A stretch of DNA of 64,000 nucleotides from Ruegeria arenilitoris (GCF_013035315.1 NZ_WQHP01000003.1:248001-312000), one strand, 5' to 3'. Counted from the stretch's first letter, positions 43,940 through 53,466 are shown. Notes: generated by a model not told the origin, from the sequence alone. Made by a program: numbers and translations.

Positions 43940-45574
43940 TCAGTGGCCGCCCAGAATGCCGGTACGGACCGAGTAATCCACCGCCAGTTCGTAATCCGGG
44001 TCATCGTCGCTGTCGACCATCAGGTGACCGGCCTTATTCAGCAGCTTGTGACAATCGCGGCTCAGGTGGCGCAGCATCACGCGTTTGCCAGCTGCCTCAT
44101 ACTTGGCAGCGATGTTTTCAATTGCCTGCAACGCCGATTGGTCGACAACACGGCTTTCTGCAAAGTCCACGATCACCGTGTCCGGGTCGTTCGGAACGTC
44201 GAACAGTTCGATAAACCCATCGGACGAGCCAAAAAAAAGCGGCCCCTGAATCTCATACACCTTGGCACCCTCTTCTGTGGCCGAGTCACGCGTTACAGCG
44301 TGGATGCGTTTGGCGTTGTTCCAGGCATAGGCCAGAGCTGAGACGATCACGCCAACCACAACGGCGACCGCAAGGTCTTCCATCACGGTTACAACGGTTA
44401 CCAGCACAATGACGAAGGCATCTGTCAGGGGTACCTTGCGCATGATCTTGAACGAGTTCCACGCGAAGGTGCCGATCACCACCATGAACATCACTCCGAC
44501 CAGCGCAGCAAGTGGGATTTGTTCAATCAGAGGCGAAGCAAACAGAATGAAGATCAGCAGGAACAGCGCCGCCGCGATCCCCGCGATGCGGGTGCGACCG
44601 CCGGATTTCACGTTGATCATCGACTGACCGATCATCGCGCAGCCGCCCATTCCGCCAAAGAAGCCAGTGACAACGTTGGCCGCGCCTTGGGCGATGCATT
44701 CTTGTGACGCGCCGCCGCGCTTGCCCGTGATCTCTCCGACAAGGTTCAGGGTCAGCAGCGATTCAATCAGACCGATGGCCGCGAGGATGACAGCGTAAGG
44801 CAGAATGATCTCGAAGGTTTCCCAGTTCAGCGGCACCATCGGGATGTGGAATTGCGGCAGTCCGCCCTCGATCGAGGCCAGATCACCGACACGGGGCACA
44901 TCCAGCCCAAAGCCGATTACCAGTGCAGCAACGACGACGATCCCGGCCAAGGGTGCAGGAACGATGCGCGTGATGCGCGGCATGATCCAGATCACCGCCA
45001 TGGTCAGGGCAACAAGTCCCAGCATGGTGTAAAGCTGCAGGCCCGACAGCCATTCTCCACCGCCTACGCCGTGGCCAGTGTTTTCCATCGTGCCCGGGAC
45101 CTTGAACTGACCCATCTGGGCCAGGAAAATCACGATCGCCAAACCATTTACAAAGCCCAGCATAACCGGATGGGGCACCAAACGGATAAACCTGCCCCAA
45201 TGCATCGCGCCCGCAATGACCTGAAGGATGCCCATCAAGACCACTGTCGCGAACAGGTATTCCACGCCGTGCTCGGCCACCAGCGCCACCATCACAACGG
45301 CCAACGCGCCAGTTGCACCCGAGATCATGCCAGGACGGCCGCCAATCAGCGCAGTGATCAGACCAACCAGAAATGCCGCATAAAGCCCAACCAATGGGTG
45401 AACGCCGGCCACGAAAGCAAAAGCCACAGCTTCGGGAACCAGCGCGAGCGCCACGGTCAGACCCGACAACAGCTCGATCCGCAGGCGCGAGACCGTCAGC
45501 CCCTCATCCGGCATCCAACGGAGATCGGGTTTGGCTATACGATTGGCAAAGCTTGCCAGCATGGCTCGGGGCAT
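43940..45574 (-). CDS. SulP family inorganic anion transporter
   Basis: A 544-residue SLC26/SulP transporter. About 12 hydrophobic segments (30-420) include GLTVALALVPEAVAFAFVAG and NVVTGFFGGMGGCAMIGQSMINVKSGGRTR, and a C-terminal STAS domain (about 430-540) follows. SulP carriers move sulfate or bicarbonate; some marine relatives are BicA-like sodium/bicarbonate importers. The substrate cannot be told here. ATG at 45574 is preferred to an upstream in-frame ATG at 45625. Divergent from mtnP. Confidence 0.92.
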   Translation of the reverse strand: MPRAMLASFANRIAKPDLRWMPDEGLTVSRLRIELLSGLTVALALVPEAVAFAFVAGVHPLVGLYAAFLVGLITALIGGRPGMISGATGALAVVMVALVAEHGVEYLFATVVLMGILQVIAGAMHWGRFIRLVPHPVMLGFVNGLAIVIFLAQMGQFKVPGTMENTGHGVGGGEWLSGLQLYTMLGLVALTMAVIWIMPRITRIVPAPLAGIVVVAALVIGFGLDVPRVGDLASIEGGLPQFHIPMVPLNWETFEIILPYAVILAAIGLIESLLTLNLVGEITGKRGGASQECIAQGAANVVTGFFGGMGGCAMIGQSMINVKSGGRTRIAGIAAALFLLIFILFASPLIEQIPLAALVGVMFMVVIGTFAWNSFKIMRKVPLTDAFVIVLVTVVTVMEDLAVAVVVGVIVSALAYAWNNAKRIHAVTRDSATEEGAKVYEIQGPLFFGSSDGFIELFDVPNDPDTVIVDFAESRVVDQSALQAIENIAAKYEAAGKRVMLRHLSRDCHKLLNKAGHLMVDSDDDPDYELAVDYSVRTGILGGH

Positions 45575-45772
45575 AGGACGTCCTGTGGGTTTGTGCGCGC
45601 GAAAGGCGCCTTTTACCCATCCCATGCGGCATGAGATACCGCGCTCAGCGGGACCCTGATATGCGCCCTGCGCATAGCTGCCTTAAGAACTACACAAACC
45701 CTTGAAGCCACTTGCCAAACCATCAACTGCCACGCAGAAATCTGAAAACAGTTTTTCTTGCGGAGAGCAGCC

Positions 45773-46645
45773 ATGACCCAAACCAAACTCGCTATCATCG
45801 GCGGATCCGGCATTTATGACATCGACGGGCTGGAGAATGCGGAATGGGTCACTGTGGAAACGCCATGGGGGGAGCCCTCGGACGAGATCCTGACCGGATC
45901 ACTGAACGGGGTCGAGATGGCTTTTCTGCCCCGGCACGGGCGCGGTCACGTACATTCTCCGACCGAGGTACCCTATCGCGCCAATATTGACGCGCTGAAA
46001 CGGTTGGGCGTGACGGATGTAATCTCGGTCTCGGCCTGTGGGTCGTTCCGGGAACACATGGCTCCGGGAGATTTCGTGATCGTTGATCAGTTCATCGACC
46101 GGACCTTTGCGCGCGACAAAAGCTTTTTCGGCACCGGCTGCGTCGCCCATGTCAGCGTCGCACACCCGACTTGCCCGCGTCTGTCGGACGCGTGCGAGAC
46201 GGCTGGCATGGCGGCTGGGATCAACATCCACCGCGGCGGCACTTATCTGGCAATGGAAGGCCCTCTGTTCTCGACCCTGGCGGAATCCAAGATGTACCGC
46301 GAGCAGTGGGGCTGTGATGTGGTGGGCATGACCAACATGCCCGAGGCCAAACTCGCCCGCGAGGCCGAGCTTTGCTATGCCTCTATCGCGATGGTCACCG
46401 ACTACGACAGCTGGCATCCGGACCATGGCGAAGTTGATGTGACCGCCATCATCGCGACGCTGACCGGGAATGCCGACAAAGGCCGTGCCTTGGTCAAAGG
46501 TCTGCCTGATCTACTGGGGGCCGAGCGCGCGCCCTGCCCTCATGGCTGCGACAGAGCGTTGGAATATGCCATCCTGACAGCGCCGGAAAAGCGTGACCCC
46601 GCCTTGTTGGCCAAGCTGGATGCGGTTGCCGGTCGGGTTCTCTGA
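45773..46645 (+). CDS. mtnP: S-methyl-5'-thioadenosine phosphorylase
   Basis: A 290-residue purine phosphorylase family 2 protein. It cleaves methylthioadenosine with phosphate in methionine salvage. IGGSGIYDIDGL is the N-terminal phosphate/base block, FLPRHGRGHVHSPTEVPYRANI and VSACGSFREHM follow, and AMEGPLFSTLAESKMYREQWGCDVVGMTNMPEAKLAREAELCYASIAMVTDYD holds the ribose and base residues. ATG at 45773 has GGAGAG upstream. Convergent with the alpha/beta hydrolase. Confidence 0.95.
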   Translation: MTQTKLAIIGGSGIYDIDGLENAEWVTVETPWGEPSDEILTGSLNGVEMAFLPRHGRGHVHSPTEVPYRANIDALKRLGVTDVISVSACGSFREHMAPGDFVIVDQFIDRTFARDKSFFGTGCVAHVSVAHPTCPRLSDACETAGMAAGINIHRGGTYLAMEGPLFSTLAESKMYREQWGCDVVGMTNMPEAKLAREAELCYASIAMVTDYDSWHPDHGEVDVTAIIATLTGNADKGRALVKGLPDLLGAERAPCPHGCDRALEYAILTAPEKRDPALLAKLDAVAGRVL

Positions 46646-46654
46646 TCAGCGCAA

Positions 46655-47521
46655 TCAGTTCGTGGGCAAGGCTTGCTGCACCTGATCCCACAGTCCGTGC
46701 GACCACAGATCATTGTGAGTGCCATCCGGGATGACGTGGATTTCCGCCGTGTCCCCTGCCATTGCAGCCAGCGCTTCGCCATGATGCAGCGGGACCGTTT
46801 CGTCTTCGGTCCCGTGGAAGATCAGCGTCGGAACCGAAATGCCTTCGATCAGGTCACGGGTCGCGAATTGATCCCGCATCAGGGCGTGCACCGGCAACCA
46901 GGGGTACCTTTCCGCCGCAACGTCGACCGTTGCAGTGAACGGAGCCTCAAGCACCAGTAATTGCGCATTCGGACGTTGTTCTGCCACAGCAGCCGCCACG
47001 GCGGTTCCAAGGCTTTGACCAAGCAGCACGACCGGCGCGCCGTCGCTGTCCAATTGATCATACATCTGAACGCCATCAGAGATCAGTGCCCATTCGGACG
47101 GCTCGCCCTCGCTGCCCGGATAACCGCGATAGCTGGGGGCCAGCAAGCCGAAGCCGCTGTTCAGGATCTCTCTCATCCGGTCGGCCCGGTCGCCCAGATT
47201 CCCCGTTTGACCGTGAAAGAACAGAACCGTTGGCGCACCTTCGGTTGCGGGCGGGGCAGACCAGGCAGTCAGTGCGGTACCATCGGTCATCGTCAGCGAA
47301 ATGGCCTCGACATCGGCCAGACCAACCATGTTGGGCGCGGGCAGTTCACCTTCTGGTTTGAACAGCAACGATTGCTGGTTCACATACATATAGCCGACGA
47401 TGCCCGCGTAGATCACCGCAAGCAGTGGTACCATCAGGATAAGCGCGCCCTTGACACGAACGCCCAGCGACGGGCCTGTATCCGGTGCGGCACCTGCATT
47501 TGTGTGATCAGTCTGAACCAT
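46655..47521 (-). CDS. Membrane-anchored alpha/beta hydrolase
   Basis: A 288-residue protein with one N-terminal transmembrane helix (about 25-47) and an extracytoplasmic alpha/beta hydrolase of the BEM46/ABHD13 type. Oxyanion FFHGQTGNLGDR, nucleophile GQSLGTA, acid in GTEDETVPLHHG and catalytic His in PDGTHNDLW are all visible. Substrate unknown. ATG at 47521 follows GGAGAAG; the upstream in-frame start adds 20 residues without support. Confidence 0.88.
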   Translation of the reverse strand: MVQTDHTNAGAAPDTGPSLGVRVKGALILMVPLLAVIYAGIVGYMYVNQQSLLFKPEGELPAPNMVGLADVEAISLTMTDGTALTAWSAPPATEGAPTVLFFHGQTGNLGDRADRMREILNSGFGLLAPSYRGYPGSEGEPSEWALISDGVQMYDQLDSDGAPVVLLGQSLGTAVAAAVAEQRPNAQLLVLEAPFTATVDVAAERYPWLPVHALMRDQFATRDLIEGISVPTLIFHGTEDETVPLHHGEALAAMAGDTAEIHVIPDGTHNDLWSHGLWDQVQQALPTN

Positions 47522-47729
47522 CGGCTTCTCCGTGAAACATGGCCCAAGTTTGGGGACGGGCTGTTCCGTTTCAAGCCACACGTTCCAGAGTTAATCCAAT
47601 CTTTATACTTGTTGCCCCATTGCACAGCTCGCTTTCTTTTTTCCAAGCCATCTTGAAACGAGGCGCTCTGCCCACCGATCTGTTGCCCAAGCAATGCCCA
47701 CCAAGCCACTGGCAAACCAGAGGAATAAC

Positions 47730-48746
47730 ATGCAAAGACTCGCCGCTTTGGACGCAGCCCGCTTTCTGGCGTTCTGCGGAATGGTTCTGGTGAACTTTCG
47801 CATCGCAGCCCAAGTTGAACCCGGTCACGATTGGGCCTCGGTCGTGATCGGCTCGCTGGAAGGACGTGCGGCAGCCCTGTTCGTCGTTCTGGCCGGTATC
47901 GGAGTGGGGCTGTCGACCGTTACAACCTCGGTTCTGCTACGGCGCGCAGCGTTCCTGTTTGTTTTGGGCCTGATCAACATGACATTGTTCGACGCCGACA
48001 TTCTGCATTTCTACGCCCTATACTTCGTCGTGGGCGCGATGTTTTTGACAGCCTCCACCGGCGTGCTGTGGCTAGGGGCCGCCGGGGTCGTCACGCTGGC
48101 TGTCAGTGCCACCATGATCTTCAACTACGACCTAGGTTGGGATTGGGATACGCTGACCTACACCGATCTTTGGACCCTTCCCGGCTTTTTGCGGAACCTG
48201 TTTTTCAACGGCTGGCACCCGGTTCTGCCGTGGGCCGCCTTCCTGCTGATCGGCATGGCCATCGGTCGGTCCGAGCTCCACACACTATGCATCCAGCACC
48301 GGCTGATCATGTGGGGTTTCGGAGCCGCCGTGTTTGCGCTGTTTCCACAAATGTTGGCGACAGACCCCGATCTGGCGACCTATCTGGGCACCGAGGCCAT
48401 CCCTCCGGGGCCGTTCTATATCGTTGCAGGCACTGGTTCGGCATGTGTCGTGATCGGGCTGCTCCTGAAACTCTGGCCAAAGATCGAGAGACTGGGAATC
48501 GGCCCAGCCCTGATCGCGCCAGGACGGCAGAGCCTGACCTTGTATATGGCGCATATCCTGATCGGCATGGGCATTCTGGAGGAAGCCGGGTTGCTGGACG
48601 GCTCTCTCAGCGCGCCGCAGGTTTTTGCCTGTGCGTTGGCCTTCTGCGTTGCGTCATCCATCTTTGCATTGCTTTGGTCGCGAAAATTCAAACGCGGTCC
48701 ACTTGAAGCGCTGATGCGGTTTGTCACTCAGCCACGAGGGGCTTGA
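47730..48746 (+). CDS. DUF418/HGSNAT-like polytopic membrane protein
   Basis: A 338-residue protein with about ten transmembrane helices. RLAALDAARFLAFCGMVLVNF near the N-terminus and PGRQSLTLYMAHILIG towards the C-terminus are the paired marks of DUF418/heparan-acetyltransferase-like acyltransferases. Function unknown. ATG at 47730 follows AGAGGAA. Downstream lysE-type gene starts 52 bases later. Confidence 0.82.
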   Translation: MQRLAALDAARFLAFCGMVLVNFRIAAQVEPGHDWASVVIGSLEGRAAALFVVLAGIGVGLSTVTTSVLLRRAAFLFVLGLINMTLFDADILHFYALYFVVGAMFLTASTGVLWLGAAGVVTLAVSATMIFNYDLGWDWDTLTYTDLWTLPGFLRNLFFNGWHPVLPWAAFLLIGMAIGRSELHTLCIQHRLIMWGFGAAVFALFPQMLATDPDLATYLGTEAIPPGPFYIVAGTGSACVVIGLLLKLWPKIERLGIGPALIAPGRQSLTLYMAHILIGMGILEEAGLLDGSLSAPQVFACALAFCVASSIFALLWSRKFKRGPLEALMRFVTQPRGA

Positions 48747-48798
48747 CCTTCGGCTCCGGCCAAGGCTTGCTGCGGAAAATGCAAAGATAGGGTTTCTC

Positions 48799-49428
48799 AT
48801 GTCCCTCGACCTTTGGCTTGCCTTTGTTGCTGCCTCCACAGCCTTGCTGCTGATCCCCGGCCCGACCGTTTTGCTGGTGCTCAGCTATGCCTTGTCCAAG
48901 GGGCGGAGCGTTGCGGTGGCCTCGGCGACGGGTGTGGCCGTTGGCGATCTGGTGGCGATGACCGCTTCGCTTTTGGGATTGGGAGCATTGGTTCTGGCCT
49001 CGGCCACGTTGTTCACCGCGCTGAAATGGGTTGGGGCTGCATATCTGATCTGGTTGGGCGTCAAACTGCTGCGCAGCGCGCCATCGAGCGGTTTGGAGAC
49101 GGTCGATACTGGACGTGATGTCACGGCGCAAAGCGTCTTTGGGCATGCCGCCGCCGTAACGGCGTTGAACCCAAAATCCATCGCCTTCTTCATCGCATTT
49201 GTCCCGCAGTTCTTGCGTCCGGCTGACCCTTTGGGGCCGCAGTTTGTGATCCTGATCGCCACTTTCGTCGGTTTGGCATGGCTGAACGCGCTGGCCTATG
49301 CACTGTTGGCCGACAGGCTGCGCCGAATGATCGGCCGCGCAGGTGTCATCACCGCGATGACCCGGTTCGGAGGGCTGACACTGATTGGAATGGGAGTGGC
49401 CACAGCGGTTTTACGCCGCCCGGCCTGA
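48799..49428 (+). CDS. LysE family amino-acid exporter
   Basis: A 209-residue LysE/RhtB-type transporter with six hydrophobic segments. LLIPGPTVLLVLSYALSKGRSVAVASATGVAVGD near the N-terminus is the family signature, and NPKSIAFFIAFVPQF marks the second half. It exports amino acids or homoserine lactone-like compounds; substrate unknown. Convergent with the RHH-like gene 3 bases away. Confidence 0.9.
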   Translation: MSLDLWLAFVAASTALLLIPGPTVLLVLSYALSKGRSVAVASATGVAVGDLVAMTASLLGLGALVLASATLFTALKWVGAAYLIWLGVKLLRSAPSSGLETVDTGRDVTAQSVFGHAAAVTALNPKSIAFFIAFVPQFLRPADPLGPQFVILIATFVGLAWLNALAYALLADRLRRMIGRAGVITAMTRFGGLTLIGMGVATAVLRRPA

Positions 49429-49431
49429 CGC

Positions 49432-49647
49432 TTATTCCTCGGCGTGTTCCTTCATGAACCCGCGAATGAACCGCCGGATTTCCCGCGCGGCTGAAGTGTC
49501 AAGTTCCTTGCACAGCTCGACAAAAGCGTCCCGTTCATCCTTGTCCAGGCGCAGGACCAACTGACTGTTTTTCTTGGTCGAGCCCTTGCCGTCTTTCTTG
49601 CCCACGCGTTCTATCCCTACCAAACCTTGATTCTTTTTGCGATGCAT
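49432..49647 (-). CDS. Small ribbon-helix-helix-like protein
   Basis: A 71-residue basic protein. NSQLVLRLDKDERDAFVELCKELDTSAAREIRRFIRGFMKEH looks like a ribbon-helix-helix DNA-binding fold (one beta strand, then two helices), as in CopG/Arc-type repressors. The ATG at 49647 lacks a ribosome binding site. GTG at 49605 (57 aa), preceded by TAGGGAT, is an alternative start. The palindrome TGTATATACA (49648-49657) touches the ATG and could be an operator. No clear partner toxin; see the 44-aa ORF divergent from it. Confidence 0.65.
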   Translation of the reverse strand: MHRKKNQGLVGIERVGKKDGKGSTKKNSQLVLRLDKDERDAFVELCKELDTSAAREIRRFIRGFMKEHAEE

Positions 49648-49657
49648 TGTATATACA
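49648..49657. promoter_or_regulatory. 10-bp palindrome at the RHH gene start
   Basis: TGTATATACA is a perfect palindrome directly upstream of the RHH-like ATG, in the divergent region between that gene and the 44-aa ORF. It could be an operator for the RHH protein or part of an AT-rich -10 region. Confidence 0.35.
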
Positions 49658-49710
49658 TCGCATAGAAGTTGTAGTTATCGAGCAAGTAACAATAAAAAAG
49701 GATTATGGCA

Positions 49711-49845
49711 ATGAACCTTCATGTGGCTCAGGCATTTCTTTTGCGAGATCAGCGCAATTGGCGCAAACCGCACCTGTCGTGGTTACCCGCCGCGCTGTAC
49801 CGTTACTATGGACTGCCCAAGGCAACGCCGGAACACCGCAAGTAA
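49711..49845 (+). CDS. Possible small basic 44-aa protein
   Basis: A 44-codon ORF: MNLHVAQAFLLRDQRN, then WRKPHLSWLPAALYRYYGLP, ending KATPEHRK and TAA. AAGGA lies 8 bases before this ATG, after an A-rich tract (an in-frame ATG two codons earlier is too close to it). It is rich in Trp, Tyr, His and Arg. I do not recognise it. It sits between the divergent RHH-like gene and apt, 81 bases before apt, so it could be a leader peptide, an antitoxin/toxin-like partner or a chance ORF. Confidence 0.4.
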   Translation: MNLHVAQAFLLRDQRNWRKPHLSWLPAALYRYYGLPKATPEHRK

Positions 49846-49926
49846 ACCTGACGGTAATCTTTCCTTGCATGACTGACCCCAATGGGTCAAACAGCCCAGC
49901 GTGTTTTGACGCCAGAGGGGTTGGCC

Positions 49927-50466
49927 ATGTCCAGAAACAAGTCGGTCAAGGATTACATTCGGACCATCGTTGATTTCCCGCACGAAGGGATCATGTTCCG
50001 GGATGTCACCACCCTGTTTGCTGACCCACGTGGTTTCCGCATGGCCATCGACCAGATGCTGCACCCTTATGCGGGTGAACGCATCGACAAAGTCGTCGGG
50101 CTTGAGGCGCGCGGTTTCATCCTTGGCGGCGCCATCGCACACCAGCTGAGCGTCGGCTTTGTCCCGATCCGCAAAAAGGGCAAACTCCCCGGCACTACCA
50201 TCAGCCAGGACTATAAACTGGAATACGGCGAAGCCATCGTCGAGATCCACGACGACGCTATCCAACCGGGCGAGAAGATCCTTGTTGTTGACGATCTTCT
50301 GGCCACCGGCGGCACTGCGGCGGCGGGCATCAAACTGATCGAGCGGCTGGGCGGCGAGATTGTCTCGTGCTCTTTCATCATCGACCTGCCGGAACTGGGC
50401 GGACGCAAAGTGCTTGAAGAAATGGGCATGGACGTTCACGTCCTGTGCGAATTCGAAGGGCTGTGA
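49927..50466 (+). CDS. apt: Adenine phosphoribosyltransferase
   Basis: A 179-residue enzyme salvaging adenine to AMP with [22 protein letters not shown] and the PRPP loop [18 protein letters not shown] (about 127-144) are diagnostic. Start at 49927 follows GAGGGGTTGGCC and gives the family length; 15 upstream in-frame codons are excluded. Confidence 0.97.
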   Translation: MSRNKSVKDYIRTIVDFPHEGIMFRDVTTLFADPRGFRMAIDQMLHPYAGERIDKVVGLEARGFILGGAIAHQLSVGFVPIRKKGKLPGTTISQDYKLEYGEAIVEIHDDAIQPGEKILVVDDLLATGGTAAAGIKLIERLGGEIVSCSFIIDLPELGGRKVLEEMGMDVHVLCEFEGL

Positions 50467-50636
50467 GTCCTCGCGCAATCACAAAAACGTGAGTGGAAAT
50501 TTGGAACCGTGCTGGCTTAGCCCGGTTCACATACCGTTCAACCCAAACTTATCGACACATTCAGTGATCTCTTTTTGAGAGAGGCGCGTACCCCCGTTGA
50601 TGCCACCAAGGGCATACCAACAAGGGAATACAAACC

Positions 50637-51119
50637 ATGTTTCGCAAACTCGCAATCGCCGGTGTCGCAAGCCTTTTCGTGGGAACTGCCGCTTACGCTG
50701 ACGGCCACTCCAAGGATATCGTCGCCACAGCAGTCGGAGCTGGAAGCTTTGAAACCCTCGTCGCAGCAGTACAAGCCGCCGAGTTGGTGGACACGCTGAA
50801 AGGCGAAGGCCCATTCACCGTCTTTGCCCCCACGGATGAAGCATTCGCCGCCCTGCCCGCAGGCACGGTTGAGACACTGCTGAAACCCGAAAACAAAGAC
50901 CAGCTTGTCGCGGTCCTGACCTATCATGTGGTGCCCGGCAAAGTGATGTCCGGTGATCTGTCTGACGACATGAAAGCCGCGACCGTTCAGGGCGGCGAGA
51001 TCACGATCGATCTGGATAACGGCGTAATGATCAACGACGCGAATGTTGTTCAGGCTGATATCGAGACGTCGAATGGCGTGATCCATGTCATCGACAAGGT
51101 GATCCTGCCTGAATCGTAA
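50637..51119 (+). CDS. Exported fasciclin-domain protein
   Basis: A 160-residue protein with a Sec signal ([23 protein letters not shown]). One FAS1 domain: [41 protein letters not shown] (H1 box) and [23 protein letters not shown], ending [11 protein letters not shown] (H2 box). Bacterial single-FAS1 proteins are periplasmic or secreted adhesion-type proteins of uncertain role. It stands alone. Confidence 0.93.
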   Translation: MFRKLAIAGVASLFVGTAAYADGHSKDIVATAVGAGSFETLVAAVQAAELVDTLKGEGPFTVFAPTDEAFAALPAGTVETLLKPENKDQLVAVLTYHVVPGKVMSGDLSDDMKAATVQGGEITIDLDNGVMINDANVVQADIETSNGVIHVIDKVILPES

Positions 51120-51128
51120 CTTCTGCGG

Positions 51129-51151
51129 GCGGTCCGTGCCACACGGGCCGC
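51129..51151. terminator. Stem-loop between fasciclin and GlcD-like genes
   Basis: GCGGTCCGTG (51129-51138) pairs with CACGGGCCGC (51142-51151), one G-T wobble, 3-base loop. It lies between convergent stops (51119 and 51154). Only a short T run (TCTT) follows on plus, so it is a moderate terminator candidate. Confidence 0.6.
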
Positions 51152-51153
51152 TC

Positions 51154-52569
51154 TTACGCCTTCAGAACTGCCCCGGGGTTCATGATACCCTTTGGATCAA
51201 GGGCCGTTTTGATCGCCCGCATTGCCGACAGTTTGACCGGGTCTCCGTATCGTTCCAGGTCATCGGTCTTTAGACGACCAATTCCGTGTTCGGCACTGAC
51301 AGACCCCGAAAATTCATTAACCAAGTCATGAACCGCGCGTTTGATTGGCCCACGTTGTGCATCGTATTCAGAACGGGTGTGCCCCGCAGGTGGGAAGACG
51401 TTGTAGTGCAGATTGCCGTCGCCCAAATGTCCGAAACAGTTGCTCCGGAACGGCCCCAAGGCGCCGATGATATCGGACCCGCGCTCAATAAACTCGGGAA
51501 TCCGCGAGATCGGCACCGAGATATCGTGACTGGACACCGACCCGATCAACCGGTTGGCCTCGGGGATTTGTTCACGCACGGCCCACAGTTCCGAACGCTG
51601 CGCTTCGCTTTGCGCAATCACCGCATCGCTCACCAAATCGCGATGCTCTGCCGCTTCGTACAGAGCCATCAGAGCTTCCGACGGTGATATTCCGCCAGAC
51701 AGCCCCAACTCGATCAACACCATCCATTCAGGTTGCGTGGCAAAGGGCTGACGGATATCCGGCAACACCTCAGACAGGAACTGCAGACCCTGTTTGTGGA
51801 TCAGCTCAAAGGTACTGACGCCCTCTCCCACCTGATCGCGCGCCAATGCCAGCAGATCAATCGCAGCTTCCGGCGATGCCACTTGAAACATGGCCGTCCC
51901 CACACCTTGAGGGCGTGGAAACAGCTTAAGAGACGCCGCGGTGATAATGCCCAACGTCCCTTCTGCCCCGATCAGCAGGTTTCGCAGGTCGTAACCGGTA
52001 TTGTCTTTGCGCAATCGGCTCAGGCCACGCCAGATTTCACCATTCGGCAGAACCGCCTCAAGCCCAAGGCACAGGTCACGTGCATTACCATATCGCAAAA
52101 CATTGACGCCCCCGGCATTGGTCGCAAGGTTGCCACCGATCCGGCATGATCCCTGCGCCGCAAGCGCCAGCGGGAACAGCCGTTCCGCCTCTTCTGCAGC
52201 CGCCTGCACATCCGCCAAGATCGCGCCAGCCTCAGCAATCAAAATGTTCTCAGCCGGATAAACCGCACGTATGGCCGCCATACGTTCCAGCGAAATCAGC
52301 AAAGGTGCCGGGCCTTCGCCCATTACCTGCCCGCCCACAAGACCGGTGCCGCCGCCGTATGGCACAACCGGGACCGAAGCGTCGCAGGCTAACCGCACCA
52401 AGGTCGCAACCTCTTGTGCCGTCCGGGGCAAGGCCAGAACGCCCACCTGGCCCGCAAACCTGCGGCGCGGCTCTTCCAAGTATCGGGGGTCTATGGGTCG
52501 CAACACCTCTTCGCCTAGTTCAGCGCGAATTGACTGGGCGAATGTGTCGTCAGCAGGGTTTAGTGTCAT
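51154..52569 (-). CDS. FAD-linked oxidase, GlcD/D-lactate dehydrogenase type
   Basis: A 471-residue flavoprotein of the VAO family. FAD-binding PYGGGTGLVGGQV (about 70-82) and GGNLATNAGGVNVLRYGNARDL, then the C-terminal cap with NCFGHLGDGNLHYNVFPP and SAEHGIGRLK. It oxidises a 2-hydroxy acid (glycolate, D-lactate or D-2-hydroxyglutarate). No glcE or glcF subunit is adjacent, which favours a stand-alone D-2-hydroxyacid dehydrogenase. ATG at 52569; the frame extends 17 codons upstream. Confidence 0.9.
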   Translation of the reverse strand: MTLNPADDTFAQSIRAELGEEVLRPIDPRYLEEPRRRFAGQVGVLALPRTAQEVATLVRLACDASVPVVPYGGGTGLVGGQVMGEGPAPLLISLERMAAIRAVYPAENILIAEAGAILADVQAAAEEAERLFPLALAAQGSCRIGGNLATNAGGVNVLRYGNARDLCLGLEAVLPNGEIWRGLSRLRKDNTGYDLRNLLIGAEGTLGIITAASLKLFPRPQGVGTAMFQVASPEAAIDLLALARDQVGEGVSTFELIHKQGLQFLSEVLPDIRQPFATQPEWMVLIELGLSGGISPSEALMALYEAAEHRDLVSDAVIAQSEAQRSELWAVREQIPEANRLIGSVSSHDISVPISRIPEFIERGSDIIGALGPFRSNCFGHLGDGNLHYNVFPPAGHTRSEYDAQRGPIKRAVHDLVNEFSGSVSAEHGIGRLKTDDLERYGDPVKLSAMRAIKTALDPKGIMNPGAVLKA

Positions 52570-52606
52570 ACCCTTTCCTTGCCCAAGTGCCACGCCCCGG
52601 CAAGCC

Positions 52607-53458
52607 CTATTCCAAGTCAATCAGGTATTGAGGCTCCAATACCACGACCGTCGGTCGGTCCGGCAAGTTGCGCAGGGACACCGTGATCTCAGACACGCCT
52701 TTTCGCTCGACCGGAAAATCATTGCGGATATCGACCAGGAACCGATCCAGCGAAAACCCCGAGAACCAGTGCATAGGAATAATAACCGAGCTTTTCAGGC
52801 GTTTGAGCACGGTGATCATGTCAGGCAGCGGCATGGTCGTTCCGCCATCCACAGCCGCCATGACCACGTCCAGCCGACCCAGCGCAGCGAATTGTTCGTC
52901 CGAGGGCACGTGATGCAGATGTCCCAAATGTCCAACACACAGCCCCTCAACTTCGAATACAAAGATCGAGTTTCCCCTTTCTTCATACCCCCCATAGGAT
53001 GACCGGATATCCGTCGACACATTGCGCACCAGCATCTCACCCAGGTCCAGATAGTGCTCGATCCCCTGCCCGAACTCTCCCCAACCCGGCAACACATGCG
53101 GGATGGCCGGGTCCGGGTTAGCCGTCCAATGGGTGCTGTGGGCATGGTTCATCGTCACCACATCCGGGATCAGATCAGCGCTCCCGATAAATCCGGTAAA
53201 GTCCGTGACAGCGTTCAACCCGCCTTGGGTCTGGATCAGAAAGGAGGCATGGGCAATGTAACTGATCCTGACCGAGAACTCAGGAACCGGGTCCTGCCAG
53301 GCGGCTTGGTGAATGTACTTAATACCCGGTGCAGCGTCCGCGATAGCGATGCAATGGCTCGGCCGACGCTCCTGCGCCACAGCCCCACCCACAATCATCA
53401 TAAGCCCGACAAGAATCCACCGCATGGCCAATACTAGCGCAAGCGCTCGCCAAGTCAT
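52607..53458 (-). CDS. Exported MBL-fold metallo-hydrolase-like protein
   Basis: A 283-residue protein with an N-terminal signal-like segment (WILVGLMMIVGGAVAQ). The metallo-beta-lactamase metal motif appears as NHAHSTHW rather than HxHxDH, so the first His is Asn and the Asp is Thr. GHLGHLHHVP and PMHWFSGFS supply further His. It may bind metal atypically or lack hydrolase activity. The start is uncertain: ATG at 53458 (right after the repeat at 53467-53527) or ATG at 53425. Confidence 0.75.
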   Translation of the reverse strand: MTWRALALVLAMRWILVGLMMIVGGAVAQERRPSHCIAIADAAPGIKYIHQAAWQDPVPEFSVRISYIAHASFLIQTQGGLNAVTDFTGFIGSADLIPDVVTMNHAHSTHWTANPDPAIPHVLPGWGEFGQGIEHYLDLGEMLVRNVSTDIRSSYGGYEERGNSIFVFEVEGLCVGHLGHLHHVPSDEQFAALGRLDVVMAAVDGGTTMPLPDMITVLKRLKSSVIIPMHWFSGFSLDRFLVDIRNDFPVERKGVSEITVSLRNLPDRPTVVVLEPQYLIDLE

Positions 53459-53466
53459 GCCCCTTG

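Noticed and set aside
49647-49973. 108-codon plus-strand ORF beginning MYIHRIEVVV
   Set aside because: It lacks a ribosome binding site, runs into apt in another frame and overlaps the better-supported 44-aa ORF.
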